NCBI GenBank assembly: GCA_963693305.1
Contig: OY855915.1
Location: forward strand, 14,975,840-15,039,839
Source: Meandrina meandrites
Taxonomy: Eukaryota; Cnidaria; Anthozoa; Scleractinia; Meandrinidae
Direction of reading: 5' to 3'
Length of the DNA: 64,000 nt
The notes beneath the pieces were generated by a model. The model saw nothing but the letters and a program-made list of their open reading frames with translations. It did no database searches and was not told the DNA's origin. A program made the position numbers and the translations under genes. Position 1 is the stretch's first letter. The number at the start of each line of letters is the position of its first letter. This document shows positions 10,277 to 19,789 of this stretch, in pieces.

Positions 10277-12076
10277 GTGAGATTATGTAACGTTATATAT
10301 ATGTTATGTTAACTAGCCCAACACACTGGTCACTTTTTAGGTAAGTTTGAGGTTAAGTTCTCCTCGGGCAGCAGGGAATTGTGGTGGTTGTATTTATCAA
10401 AACAGTGCGATGACAAAGGTTAAGTCTGCATACGAGTCTAGTGGCCCATCAGGCCGGAGCTTATTCGCCGGTACCCATTTATAAACCTTGGCGGAGAGGG
10501 GACCTATGAGAGTAAAGTGTCTTGCCCAAGAACACAACGCAGTGCCAATAAGCTCGAACCCGGACCGCCCGATCTGGAGCCCAGTGCACTAATCATTAGG
10601 CCACCGCACCTCCCAAGACAAGACCACCCATACTAAATGCAAAACCTTTTAAATCTATACATCATTAAAACCTGAAATTAAATAATGCTTTTAAAAACTC
10701 TCTTACACCAGTCTTATTTGCCATGGAACACGATTGTACGATTGTACGTATGTGGACCTACTGTTAATGAAGTACGATATACCGCCAGTTATAAGCTGCT
10801 GGTCCGACAAGCGAGATGATGCAATAAAAAATAATTTTTTTTTTCAAAGGCACTCTGTGGACTTGTTTTTGGACTTCATACAGATTTTCCGCAGGATCAT
10901 GATAATCCTTGCTCAAAACAAGGTAAGTTTGTATTGGTGCATGTAATTTCTGTTTAATGTCGCGGGGGACACCTATCCATGAATTAATTCATTAGGCAAA
11001 ATTTTGCTTGTGCTTCATCTTTTTAAAATGCATATATCTCGGCTGTTTGGGTGCGATTGAGCTGACATTTTGCATAGACATGAAAGAATAATGAAAGTTT
11101 ACTACTGTCGTCTTTGATTTGGTAGATTACCCTTATCGGCAACGTTCGGACGCCATCAGGGCCAAATTGAAAAATCCATGATTTTGTGTCCAAGTTTGCG
11201 GATCGAGCAGAAGACAGCACCCTGTGATTTTATCAAAAATAGATCAGGCAAAACGTCTCGTGTGTCATGGCAGAAGCGGATTTGTGAAAGTTGTTGAAAC
11301 GAGCAAATTTGACTTTAACGCCTTCTACCCTCTTTGTAAAGCGCTCTTTTAGAATTCCGCTTCTGTCATGACCACACTACAGTATTCCTAGTTTACCTCT
11401 CTGCAGTGCCAGCTCGTGAAGTTCAAAATCTGCGCTGAATTCTTGGACACAAATTGTCGGAAAAGTTTAAAGTTTTTGATTCCGAAGGTATTCCGATTGA
11501 AACACGAGTGCCGACGAAAGTAATTATGGTAACTTCATTCCACGCTTTAATGTTGAAAACAACAATGCGTTTTCATAAAGAACGCGCTTGCTTTTGAATT
11601 TTGATGCATTTATTTTAATGCAAGAAATCTCTAATTCAGAGAAAAAGAATTCCTCCTAGCTCGCCGATTAAACAGCAGTGACAAATTCTTTATAAACCAT
11701 CGAGGGGCAGTATGCTCTCGGTTTTCCAAAGGAAAAATGCAACCAAAATTTCTAAACAAGTGAACACTTTAAATCACGCGCCATATTTCATTCATTCATG
11801 AACATTCCGTACACTTGTCAGTCGTTGCCCTTCGTGTACGCGCTTTAAAAATGCATAATGATGGCCTAAGCCCCCCCCCCCCCCCCCCCCTCCCCCACGC
11901 GACCTTACGCTACGCATCACTCATGCTGGTTTAGTCCATATTTTCCTGGGTCTTCAAATCACAAAAACTTCGAAAATTGATGTAGACAAAACAAAATTTA
12001 ATTTAGCCTTCTGGACAACTGATTTTTTGCTATTTTTTTTTCAATTACACAGGATGCCAAGAAGAAGAAGAATTAA
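10176..12076 (+). CDS. TMBIM6: Bax inhibitor 1, C-terminal three exons (partial gene)
   Basis: Bax inhibitor 1 is a multi-pass ER membrane protein of the BI-1/TMBIM family that leaks calcium from the ER and restrains stress-induced cell death. Three exons join in phase: 10176-10276, 10850-10922, 12053-12076 (stop TAA 12074-12076). Together they encode 65 residues matching the human C-terminus: the penultimate helix (LYGGLLLFCGFVLYDTQLIV), a short loop ending in DFVW, the last helix (HSVDLFLDFIQIFRRIMIIL), and the lysine-rich tail AQNKDAKKKKN. The family's conserved loop aspartates and FLDF are present. The seven-helix protein is about 237 residues, so about 70% lies upstream. I found no earlier exon between 1 and 10,175; they may lie before the window, or this may be a 3' fragment. 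Splice sites are canonical (GTGAGA, GTAAGT) and the frame is intact, which argues for a live gene. Confidence 0.88.
10437..10620 (-). mobile_element. tRNA-derived SINE
   Basis: On the minus strand the block starts GGGAGGTGCGGTGGCCTAAT and carries an A-box-like TGGCCTAATGATTAGTG and a B box GGTCCGGGTTCGAGC at the spacing of RNA polymerase III promoters. It is followed by a body with GTTCTTGGGCAAGACACTTT, a motif of widespread metazoan tRNA-derived SINEs. It lies antisense in the intron between the first two visible TMBIM6 exons. The 3' tail and target duplication were not resolved. Confidence 0.82.
10850..10922 (+). CDS. TMBIM6: TMBIM6 exon n-1
   Basis: A polypyrimidine tract and CAAAG acceptor precede it, and donor AAG|GTAAGT follows. 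The first base completes the split Trp codon and the exon ends in phase 0. It encodes WHSVDLFLDFIQIFRRIMII and the start of the cytosolic tail. Confidence 0.88.
10923..12052 (+). other. Last TMBIM6 intron
   Basis: An intron of 1,130 bases with no recognised element apart from a C-rich run at about 11,872-11,895. It ends in a T-rich tract and TTACACAG. Confidence 0.8.
12053..12076 (+). CDS. TMBIM6: TMBIM6 terminal coding exon
   Basis: Seven codons (DAKKKKN) plus TAA, after acceptor TTACACAG. A lysine-rich cytosolic end is typical of Bax inhibitor 1, where it matters for pH-dependent calcium leak. Confidence 0.82.
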   Translation, partial: DAKKKKN

Positions 12077-12289
12077 GAACCTCAAGAAAGAGATCATGGC
12101 AAACATTTGAAGCTCTTATTTCATTTAATCCAGTTGCACAAGTATTAGAATAGAACTGGGCAGTAGAAGCTACCTTATGCTTAATTAAGGTGGTTGGCAA
12201 CGGTTTCCAGCATTTTGATGCTGAGAACTATCACCCTTAATCAGTTGATGTTACAATAATGGAATCAAGCAATTGCCTAACCATTGACG

Positions 12290-12295
12290 AATAAA
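12290..12295 (+). promoter_or_regulatory. Candidate TMBIM6 polyadenylation signal
   Basis: The first AATAAA downstream of the stop codon, 214 bases away. It lies inside the TTAA-flanked element, so the 3' end of the transcript may be transposon-derived. Confidence 0.45.
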
Positions 12296-12648
12296 TGGTA
12301 CTTATTTTCCTTTCTTTCATTGATTACCATAACAACAGTATAACGTGTCAAAAACAGCCTTTAGGGTTAGCATTATGCATTTATTTAAAACGTATCAACG
12401 AAGTGCAATGACTGACATCGATAAGTTTACGAGATATTCATGACTGGGTAAAAAATGTGATTTGAAGTGTTCAATAGACTTCCATCATTTGTCTGTAAAC
12501 TTAGCCGGCAAAACAGGCGATTTATTCAGGCTACTGTAAACGTTAAGCTCTATCACACCCAAAACAGCTTAGGTATAAGCGTTTTAAAAGATGTAGCACG
12601 CAACATTTTGTTTATTAAAGGTGTATTTGTTGTTCATTGTGGTGTAAG

Positions 12649-12929
12649 ATAGGAAAGATGAACGATTATTCGTTTGTCTCACGATGGAATAGCTTCGAGT
12701 TGTAGTTGATCGCGACGTTTCGAACGAGGATCGAAATGCACCAATAGCAGCGAACCTTTAAAATAAAAAAAAACCAATAGCAGCGAACCAACGTGCTACA
12801 AATAGCGACACATAAACAATCGCCTGATGAAGACTAGCAGTATTGCAGTCGAAACGTCGCGATCAACAACTCAAAGCGATTCCATCGTGAGACAAACGAA
12901 TAAACGTTCATCTTTCCTATTTTGTTTAT
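12649..12929. repeat. Inverted pair with a hammerhead-like core motif
   Basis: Arms at about 12649-12727 and 12855-12929 share AGGAAAGATGAACG and ATCGCGACGTTTCGA in opposite orientation. Near the right arm the plus strand reads CTGATGA (12824-12830), a short GACT/AGTC stem, then GAAAC at 12851, followed by CGTCGCGATC, which pairs with GATCGCGACG at 12708-12717. Confidence 0.7.
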
Positions 12930-13365
12930 TCTTGGCCAGGTGACCCCTGCGACTTTAATTTTAGTTTAAAGGCTAATAAGTCACGAACGAGCTCAGACAC
13001 CCATATTTTTTATAATTGGGTAATGACCAACGTGCTAAGATACAACTTTTGCGGAGGAGGGAAGTTTCAAAAATTTAATTCAATTGAATTTTTTTAAAAC
13101 TTTACAAAAATTTATCACAATTTGCTGATAAAAATCTGGGGACACCAAGCTCATTATTAAGTTGTAAGCACTTAAAACTAAAAGTAAGGGTGTTTTACAG
13201 GCTGTTCCGGTGCTATGGTAGCCTTTTACATTACAAACATTACCACGACTTGGGCATTTGTTTGATACCATTATAGCGTATCGACTGATAAACAGACAGT
13301 GGTATGACTATCCCATGAACGTATAAATGCTGGAAAGTGCTGGAAACCGTTATCGGCCACCTTAA

Positions 13366-14089
13366 CTAAAACAGGATGGTTTCTTCAGCCAATGGAGAAA
13401 TCATTACTACTGCCTTTTTTAAGGATCTAACTAGTGGTTTTTCCGAACCATACCTTGCCTTTTAAATTAGCTTTTTAGTTAATCTGATCGATAAGAAAAT
13501 TACATCAGTTAGTGGCCTTATAATGTATAGATTGATTTGAAGTTTGATATAATATTGCCATGAAAGCGAAACGCAGTTGCACTTGAATTTTGCATGATCC
13601 AGATTTCATATAAAAAGCTAATACCAGGAAGTTAAACTAAGATGTATTGCCAATGAAATATATTCGAATAAACAAAGTCCGCATGTTTGATTACAAGTAA
13701 ATCGCCAGAATTGCTCGTCAAAAAGCAGCGACAGAAGATACCCTATTTCTGACCTGTCATTCTGTCACAGTACAAGTCTGTTATGTCTTTATAAGCCTGC
13801 GAGCAGGCTTTTTCGCAGGCTAGGACTCTTTCCCTGAATGTCCTGAATGGTGAGTCAGTTTGGTTTTCTGCTCTCTAAACTTTGGTCAGGCAGGTGTGGC
13901 GTAAATTTTCAGGAAGCTCTTAAATATTTTGTTTTTCAAATTCGATGAGGCTTCGTGAAAGCCAATCGCTGGAATAGGTAAACCTTTTGCGCCGCTTGGT
14001 GCCAGCTGAGGAGTAAACCCGCCGGCAGATTCGTCTGGCCCCAATGCTTTTTTCATGTCTGGGCTCCAATATTTGCTGTCTGAAACTAA
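13366..14089. other. Unassigned intergenic sequence
   Basis: No gene or element recognised. It includes a short hairpin GCCTGCGAGCAGGC near 13,796. Confidence 0.5.
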
Positions 14090-14537
14090 GGGCCTGATTA
14101 CATGAGTCGGGCTGGCCCCGTTAGCCGGGCTGGCTCGGTTTGCTGAGATGACTTTCAGCGCCGTTAGCCGGGCTGGCCCGGTTTGCCGAGATGACTTTCA
14201 GCCCGGTTGTAGCACGAATGATATTGATCACCTTTTTCCGCCAATTTTACTGTACCTTTGCATCCTATTTAGAAGGTGGAACATTGATTTTTTCGTCGGA
14301 TGTTGTGCTCGGAAGAGAAATTTAATGTTGGCCCGTTTAGCCGGGCTGGCCCGATGAACGCGATTACATGGAAAATTTTCAGCCCGGTTAGCCGGAATCC
14401 CGGCATCGCGATAACGGAAACTCGGCTAACCGGGCTGGTCCGGTTGTCATGTGATCGCGAAGTTGATTTTTGCTGCGTTTAACAGACGTGCCGAGATCTC
14501 GGCAAACCGAGCCAGCCCGGCTCATGTAATCAGGCCC
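14090..14537. mobile_element. Harbinger-type MITE, 448 bp
   Basis: Inverted termini GGGCCTGATTACATGAG and a TAA target duplication (14087-14089, 14538-14540). The interior repeats GTTAGCCGGGCTGG and TTTGC(C/T)GAGATGACTTTC several times in both orientations, giving high GC locally. Confidence 0.88.
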
Positions 14538-14586
14538 TAAAACGTTTAAGTAATGACTAGGACCTGCTCTATAACAAAACAAACGA

Positions 14587-14712
14587 GTTCCAAAAAGAAC
14601 GAAACAGCTGTCACGGTTGCAATCCCACTATATCGGTTCTAGTCGTGTTGGTGTCTCACAAAGTTTACTTTTTATGTAGTACGATCAGCCTTGCAGTATT
14701 GTTTGTCATCTA
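14587..14712. mobile_element. Truncated arm of the 16-kb foldback family
   Basis: Runs from GTTCCAAAAAGAACGAAACA to GCAGTATTGTTTGTCAT and matches the right arm of the foldback at 16024-17503 closely. Only one arm is present. Confidence 0.82.
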
Positions 14713-15278
14713 TAACAAATGTCTGCGGTTGCATTGTGGCTCTTTGTGAACACAGCCTGCGCCACAAATTTGCTCTTTTGCTTTTGGGTATTTTCCCAGA
14801 AGAGGTATCCATGCCCTTTTTTCTTAAGTTTTTGCAACTAAATCAGCTTGGGGGGGGGGGGGGGGGGGAGGGGGGGAAGCGGTGCAATTGGCCAAATACA
14901 AAATGGTTGTGCGCACGATTGTGTCTTCCAACCCTTGCACCGTCGATCTTGACCGGGCAATTCCCAAATGATTAATTTTTTGGCAAGTTAAATATAGTGT
15001 TGGGCATTCTAAGAGAAGTCACCTGCTCAATATCCATAAACTTGAGATGTCCATGATAAAAAAATCGTAAATTTTTAAAATCCGCAGCGCCGCTTTGCCG
15101 GTGTGTTGTAATTAACATAACAAAGGGCGAAAATTTTTGTAAAATTCGCAAAGAGAAGCAACGAAAAATCGTGCTACTGTGATCAAATCTTCATCCCTTG
15201 CAAGACGTATCTTAAAGTAAAGATTTAAAATGCCGTTTTCCGTTTTCAAATATATGTACTAGTTCCGGAGATATTTAA
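14713..15278. other. Unassigned, with G-run and a dispersed repeat
   Basis: Contains a run of about 18 G (14,851-14,868). From 15,058 to about 15,180 it holds a repeat shared with 58,165-58,300 (GCTTTGCCGGTGTGTTGTAA and CGCAAAG flanked by CGAAAAATC). Confidence 0.6.
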
Positions 15279-15686
15279 GGCGGGGGTACACCTGAAGCCT
15301 GTTTTTCTACCGCTAAACTTGGTTTAATGCGAATATCTCGTCTGCGTTTCAAGTAATCCAGAAACTCTATGCTCATTTCATAAAGCTATGTTAAGCGGTG
15401 TTTTGTAAATTTTTTGGTGACTTTTGGGGATGTTTGGAAAGAGATAGTTTTTCTCAAAGGATTAGTAAAATTTGGAGAAATAAGAAATTTTAAAGATTTA
15501 ATGTGATTTTAAAATTAGAATTTGAAGTTAAAAATTAGTATATGGACACCCAAACAGTCCCCTGACAACCTGGGGTGCTCTTGCGTGGGGGTCAACTGTC
15601 TGTTGGTGTTTCAAAAATAATTTTCTTTCTTCTATCCCTTCCTTAAACCTCTTAAAATTTCACTCAAAATCGGGTATACCCCCACC
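15279..15686. mobile_element. 408-bp TTAA MITE, copy 1
   Basis: Inverted ends GGCGGGGGTACACC / GGTGGGGGTATACC, flanked by TTAA (15275-15278 and 15687-15690). It is the same length as, and nearly identical to, the copy at 50338-50745, which implies recent spread. The interior is AT-rich and non-coding. The TTAA target fits piggyBac- or Kolobok-type transposases. Confidence 0.9.
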
Positions 15687-15689
15687 TTA

Positions 15690-16023
15690 AAGGCAGACAA
15701 TTACACAGCTTTTTTTGACATTTACATCCAATTTACAGTGCCAGAGAAATTCCTTCAATTTCGTGCAAGTTAAAATGCGCCTTTAACATGTTTATATAAC
15801 AACGAAAAAAAAAAAACGAAAAATACTTCGAGCAAAATGCTCCCCCGTCTCTGCTCCCCCCTACCCCCCTCACGCGGTAAAGTTACTGGGAGCAGAGTCT
15901 CTGCAGGGTCCCACCCTCATCGGTCCACCCGCACGAGGGAGCTCCGCTACGCTCATAATGCGAATAGCATTATATAAGAGTTGATCAACTCTTTTCCTCC
16001 CATATGGGAGGCATTTTCTTAGA
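15690..16023. repeat. Dispersed repeat family, left half
   Basis: AAAGGCAGACAATT through TGGGAGGCATTTTCTT is shared with 49,835-50,163. It includes the G/C-run hairpin GGGAGCAGAGTCTCTGCAG. In this copy the family is interrupted at 16,023 and resumes at 17,504. Confidence 0.82.
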
Positions 16024-17503
16024 TGACAAACAATACTGCAAGGCTGATCGTACTACATAAAAATAAACTTTGTGAGACACCAACACGACTAGAACCGATA
16101 TAGCAGGATTGCAACCGTGGACAGCTGTTTCGTCCTTTTTGGGACTCGTCAGCACGGTGTAGCAAATCTAAATAACGCCAGCGAAAGAGCCAACGCAAAT
16201 AGATTGCCCAATGTACACTATATCAAGTTCCATACTTTGAACTCACTTGTCCCCCGAATCACGCACTGCCACATCACGTGTTTCGGGGGACAAGAAGACC
16301 AAAGTGTCACGATGATGTCTCACAAAGCGAATTGTCCTAAATGTGGATGGCACGGCTTTTACGTATTTTTTAGACCGTAGATCTTTTCAGATCCGATATG
16401 CTGCGTTTTTATTCAGCATGGTTATGTCCATGCGCTTAAATGTTCGGAATGGCCGTGCCATCCACATTTAGGACAATTCGCTTTGTGAGACATCATCGTG
16501 ACACTTTGGTCTTCTTGTCCTTCGAAACACGTGATGTGGCAGTGCGTGATTCGGGGGACAAGTGAGTTCAAAGTATGGAACTTGATATAGTGTACATTGA
16601 GCAATCTATTTGCGTTGGCTCTTTCGCTGGCGTTATTTAGATTTGCTCCCGGGGGGGTACTCCTTTAATTTTACTGCGGGGGTGAGCCGCTGACTCCCTG
16701 AGACTCTTGACCTGTTCCAGAGTAAAAATGATGAATTTGCGACCCTGTTCCAGAGAAAAATTGCAAAAAAGGTACCCTGTTCCAGACTTGAAGCAAAGCA
16801 ACTGATGCGTACGTGATCCAGAGTGAAATTGGCATCCAGAGTGAATTCGGAGCGACTTTTAATAGTTAAATGAAAATTTATTTAACTCAACTGTTTAATG
16901 AATAACTGGTTAATGTACTGGTTAAATAGGTTACAGAAATGCGAGACACGATCGATAACGTACGTGATGTGACCGATCACGCAATGAAAATGGCCTTTTT
17001 TGTGGAATACCACGGGAAACAGCAGATATCACAAAGCAAGCGACGGAGGGGAGCGGAGTTAGCTATACTAGACCGTGCAGTGTGGTTAATCAGGATTCTT
17101 GGGGAAATTCGACACTATTCCAGAGTCAAACCTGAAATAAAATATACCCTGTTCCAGAGAGAAAGGGCGATTTTTATACCCTGTTCCAGAGTCAGAGAAC
17201 CAAAAAACATACCCTGTTGAGCGGCACATACCCGTATAGCCCATATATGGGAGTACCCCCCCCCCCCCCGGGGATTTGCTACACCGTGCTGACGAGTTCC
17301 AAAAAGAACGAAACAGCTGTCCACGGTTGCAATCCTGCTATATCGGTTCTAGTCGTGTTGGTGTCTCACAAAGTTTATTTTTTTATGTAGTACGATCAGC
17401 CTTGCAGTATTGTTTGTCATTTATCATTTTCACGCTAATCAGATCCCTTGTTGGATCCTACATTAGCAGCATTTTCGTTTGCGGTCCCTTGCTTTAATTT
17501 GTG
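16024..17503. mobile_element. Foldback element with a second element nested in one arm
   Basis: Left arm about 16,024-16,400 and right arm about 16,440-16,647 plus 17,273-17,420 are inverted copies around a 40-60 base centre near 16,380-16,440; the outer end reads TGACAAACAATACTGCAAGG. The host repeat is duplicated at both junctions as ATTTTCTTAGA (16,013-16,023 and 17,504-17,514), and the uninterrupted host sequence survives at about 50,155. A 625-bp element sits within the right arm. Open frames inside (for example 16,117-16,380) are mirror images of one another and not evidence of coding. Confidence 0.85.
16648..17272. mobile_element. 625-bp element with CCCGGGGGGG termini, 8-bp target duplication
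   Basis: Ends CCCGGGGGGGTACTCC and GGAGTACCCCC..CCCGGG, flanked by GATTTGCT at 16,640-16,647 and 17,273-17,280. The interior carries at least five copies of CCCTGTTCCAGAG in direct orientation. An 8-bp duplication suggests a hAT-like transposase. It is the youngest of three nested layers here. Confidence 0.88.
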
Positions 17504-17514
17504 ATTTTCTTAGA

Positions 17515-18090
17515 CTCCACGAGGCGTAGCCTCGTTTTGGTGCTAAGCTTGTTTTCGTCCTATAATGTGATAAAATTGCTGTTTTCGTTTATAGTTCTGG
17601 CAGACGTATTGAACTTGTGGATTTCTCGATATATTTTAGCTCAATGTTGGTCACATCTTGGATTTCTTGAAAAGATCGTTCTTAAGTCAAAAGTGTGTAA
17701 AATATGCAAATTAGGGGATTGATGATGTCATCTACTCAACTCAATTTTAAGTCGTGCAAAAATAGAGTTATCTTAGGCAATTTGCTACAGAGACCAATGA
17801 AACTTATAGTTCTATGAGACTTATAGTTCTAAAGGTGACATTTACCGTTACAATAAAATTATGTTACCATGGCAACTCACTCTTTTCCAGTACCCACCAA
17901 TCTGTTTTCAATATTTTAGTAATTTTCAGCTCGGAATTAGGTAATACTACGCTGTAGTCAAATATTTTTCCTGACGTTTCGGCAATGCTGCCTTCTTCAT
18001 GGGGACCCCTCTACGTAACCCACAGCGGAGGAAAAATTTCTTGTCATATCTCAAGTCCTTAAAAGAAGAACAAAACTCCCCTTCGTATAC
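17515..18090. repeat. Dispersed repeat family, right half, and flank
   Basis: GGCGTAGCCTCGTTTTGGTG and the following 170 bases recur at about 50,170-50,333 and, more diverged, at about 25,575-25,680. It contains CTTAAG near 17,684, the empty counterpart of the TTAA site that is filled at 50,334. At 17,972-18,003 the complement of GATGAAG..GAAACGTC-type tail motifs appears. Confidence 0.75.
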
Positions 18091-18094
18091 TTAA

Positions 18095-18478
18095 AGGGGC
18101 ACTGTCACGAACATTTTTTGGCTTTTTTTAGTAAAACGGCACCAAAATTACGATTGAGTACTTTCAACCATGTAGGAAGTACTCCTAGAACGTAAAGGGA
18201 AGGATATCTAGCAAATTGTTTAAAGAAGAGGGTGACCGTAAAAATTTTTCATCAATTTTTCCAAACCACAAGGTCAGAACTTGAAAAAGTGAGGCTGACT
18301 TTTTCAAGTTGAGATCAAAAGTTCCCGATGGTATCACAGTGATAACACTCTATATATAGCTTCAGTACACTGGTACAATAATTTTAAGAAAACTTGACCT
18401 CTGTTAATAGGTTTCCAATGGTGTAAACATGTTTTTGAGCTGTTGAATTTTTGAAGTTATACTCGTGACAGTGCCCCT
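18095..18478. mobile_element. 384-bp TTAA MITE
   Basis: Inverted ends AGGGGCACTGTCACGA, with TTAA at 18,091-18,094 and 18,479-18,482. Non-coding. Confidence 0.88.
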
Positions 18479-18530
18479 TTAAATGAAATTCCTCTTCTAC
18501 AAGACCGAGAAGACACATGGGGGTACCCAA

Positions 18531-18606
18531 TTGTCAGTTAACTACTAATTTCTCGGCTAATTGTCAGTTAACTACTATTTTTCTGACCAGTTGTCAGTTA
18601 ACTAGT
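18531..18606. repeat. 30-bp tandem repeat, 2.5 units
   Basis: TTGTCAGTTAACTA starts at 18,531, 18,561 and 18,591, an exact 30-base period. Confidence 0.9.
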
Positions 18607-19400
18607 CCTCCATTGAGCGGCCAGTAAATTATCTTTCCAAGCGAAATGTAGGCTCGATTTCTGCCGTCCTCTCGTGTTCGGTCTTTCCTCCACGGGCTCA
18701 TTCCCCGAGTGTGGGGTTCGTGGACCTTCCAAACTAAATCTCGGCCTCTTTGTTTGATTCTTTGTTATTTGCCGGACTTCCTAACCATTTCCCTCTATTA
18801 ACTCTGCTGATACCAACAAGAAAACAAGAACTGCAGGCCTAATAAACTTGTCAACGATGTTTTTCATATTTTTCAGTACATTATCAACCCGAAGAAATAC
18901 TCTACATTTCAACTACGTGCCCTCTGTGTTAGAGCTAGAACTATGCATGGGCTGGAAATGCACTTGATGTTTTGTTACAGTGAATTTTGGACTTATCTTC
19001 ATATATGCTCACGTTTTAAAAGCATTTTGCTATCCAGAGTCAATAAAATCATTAGTTTTCTGCCATTCCTATCCAATTTATATTGTACCTCTATTAAGCG
19101 GCCAACCTCTATTTAGCGGCCACTTTTCAAAGTCCCGAGGGTGGCTGCTTAATAGAGGTCGGACTGTACTAATTTAAGTTAGCTATTAATTTTCATACGG
19201 CGAAAAATATTGCGTCATAACCCGAATTTCCTTTACTTCAGCACGTCAATCTTTTTTGGGGGGTGGACCTTACTACAATCAAGGTATAAATTACATGAAT
19301 TGCGAAACCTCCACAAATAGTGTGAGTTATAAGGAAGACAGTAAGAAAATAACATAATTATCTAACCGAAGTAGTGAAATCAAGTGCAATTGATAAGAAG
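18607..19400. other. Mostly unassigned; mariner-like terminal fragment
   Basis: Around 19,080-19,170, CTCTATTAAGCGGCCA and AATAGAGGTCGGACTGTAC resemble one end of a pogo/mariner-type element; a weaker related TTGAGCGGCCAG occurs at 18,613. No coding sequence was recognised. Confidence 0.45.
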
Positions 19401-19789
19401 ATTTAATTTTTAAGGACGTTCGCGCGAAAATTTTCTAGTCGATAGATTTTTCTAAAATTTTTACTGAGGACGGATAATGAGTTACTTGTGTCAGAAATAC
19501 AAAAAAAAAGTGGGGGTCACCGACTTCGTTTCAGAGATAAAGTCTGTAGAAAACTACCCGATTTTGAAAAATTGGCGCACGTAATTTCGCACGGCTTTCA
19601 AGGTTTGTAGTTTAAATTATCGATGATGAGAAAACGGAGGGAAACGATCTTGGTGATATTTTGAAGAAGTGCGTCTGATGCGTAAATAATTTTAAGTATT
19701 GCCATCTTTTATGCAAAACTTAGCCCCGGAAGAGGCATTTGAACCCGTCGTACGGCAAAACGAAAAGATCAATCAAAGGCCCTTTGGGC
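19401..19789. repeat. Repeat terminus related to 36,190-36,375
   Basis: AAGGACGTTCGCGCG at about 19,414 is the complement of the end near 36,360, and GGGGTCACCGAC (19,512) also occurs at 36,193. These look like opposite ends of one repeat family. Confidence 0.55.

Larger units (their letters stand above)
12185..13365. mobile_element. TTAA-flanked element, 1.18 kb
   Basis: The left end TTAAGGTGGTTGGCAACGG (12185) matches the inverted right end ending at 13365 over 28 bases with about three differences, so TTAA may be the target duplication (piggyBac- or Kolobok-like). It contains the inverted pair at 12649-12929. Its left end sits in the likely 3' UTR of TMBIM6. Confidence 0.65.

Noticed and set aside
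16117..16604. Matching 87- and 60-codon frames on opposite strands
   Set aside because: They are the two arms of one palindrome read from each side, and no domain is present.
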